NCBI GenBank assembly: GCA_009767595.1
Contig: VSDK01015859.1
Span: 97,004 to 161,003 of the forward strand
Length of the DNA: 64,000 bases
Direction of reading: 5' to 3'
DNA from: Symbiodinium kawagutii
Lineage: Eukaryota; Sar; Dinophyceae; Suessiales; Symbiodiniaceae
The stretch's first letter is position 1; every line of letters starts with the position of its first letter. The notes under the pieces were generated by a model, which had not been told where the DNA came from, did not search any database, and worked only from the letters and a program-made list of their open reading frames with translations. A program made the position numbers and the translations under genes. Shown in pieces: positions 63,925 through 64,000 of the stretch.

Positions 63925-64000
63925 TACTTTACTTCGAGTGATCCCCACCATGTCATGTCATCACCGCTTGTTGACTCCACTTTTGTCTGACATTCTCTCC

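Larger units (their letters stand above)
62235..64000. other. No supported gene to the right edge
   Basis: AT-rich with CCATGGTTAT/ATAACC simple sequence. A 40-base direct repeat (ACCATCCTAGTATATAAATT...) occurs at 63507 and 63550. The GTCTCCGGTCATCC plus poly-A motif lies at 63869-63924. Confidence 0.5.

Noticed and set aside
1..64000. Relict dinoflagellate spliced-leader sequence (GTAGCCATTTTGGCTCAAG)
   Set aside because: Looked for on both strands by eye; only partial matches such as TTTGGCTCA near 54910 and 59965 were seen, none convincing.

Overview
The window looks like nuclear DNA from a dinoflagellate, most like the Suessiales (Symbiodinium/Polarella-type) genomes. This is an inference from several visible signs: short exons scattered through long AT-leaning introns, GC and GA splice donors beside GT donors, TTTAGGG-type telomere-like DNA, long runs of degenerate CATCAACCAT and TA/CTAT repeats, and many short inverted-repeat elements. 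No bacterial operons, rRNA genes or CRISPR arrays are seen. No protein could be tied to a named family, so gene symbols are left empty.

Layout. Positions 1-1535 hold a satellite array broken by a 434-base assembly gap (575-1008). From 2.7 to 9.3 kb, minus-strand genes dominate. One has six phase-compatible exons ending at 2746, and another has five ending at 6558. From 10.5 to 16.6 kb exons read on the plus strand and end with a stop at 16625. They converge on minus-strand genes ending at 17029 and 18288. A telomere-like patch (12.8-13.0 kb) and a ~0.94 kb inverted-repeat element with a 120-bp internal minisatellite (13.08-14.03 kb) lie in this block. From 17 to 26 kb exons are mostly minus, with several strand calls open. 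A frame-broken plus-strand coding block lies at 26.6-27.1 kb. From about 30.5 to 62.3 kb nearly all good exons are plus-strand. The first gene there (30947-34432) has five exons with compatible phases and a stop. Further exons follow every 1-3 kb and may belong to one or several large genes.

Main discovery candidate. Three families of ~100-bp terminal-inverted-repeat elements recur through the window. F1 has ends like GGTGGTTTCTCAAAAT, F2 like CTGGTTGGTGGTTT, and F3 like TGGGTCAATATTAACC. Repeatedly the element is the intron, or supplies one of its splice sites. F1 forms introns at 2823-2943, 6079-6187 and 35607-35731. F2 forms the 103-base intron 17185-17287. A nested F2+F3 forms 46124-46346. 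F3 ends provide the AG acceptor for exons at 8158, 40088 and 45925. Removing these elements restores open frames in compatible phase. This is the signature expected of introners, that is, intron-generating transposable elements, here with three families active in one locus and inserting into each other.

Exons were called by eye from open frame, splice-site context and phase. Several have a credible alternative frame or an antisense reading, and this is stated for each. No similarity search or transcript evidence was available.
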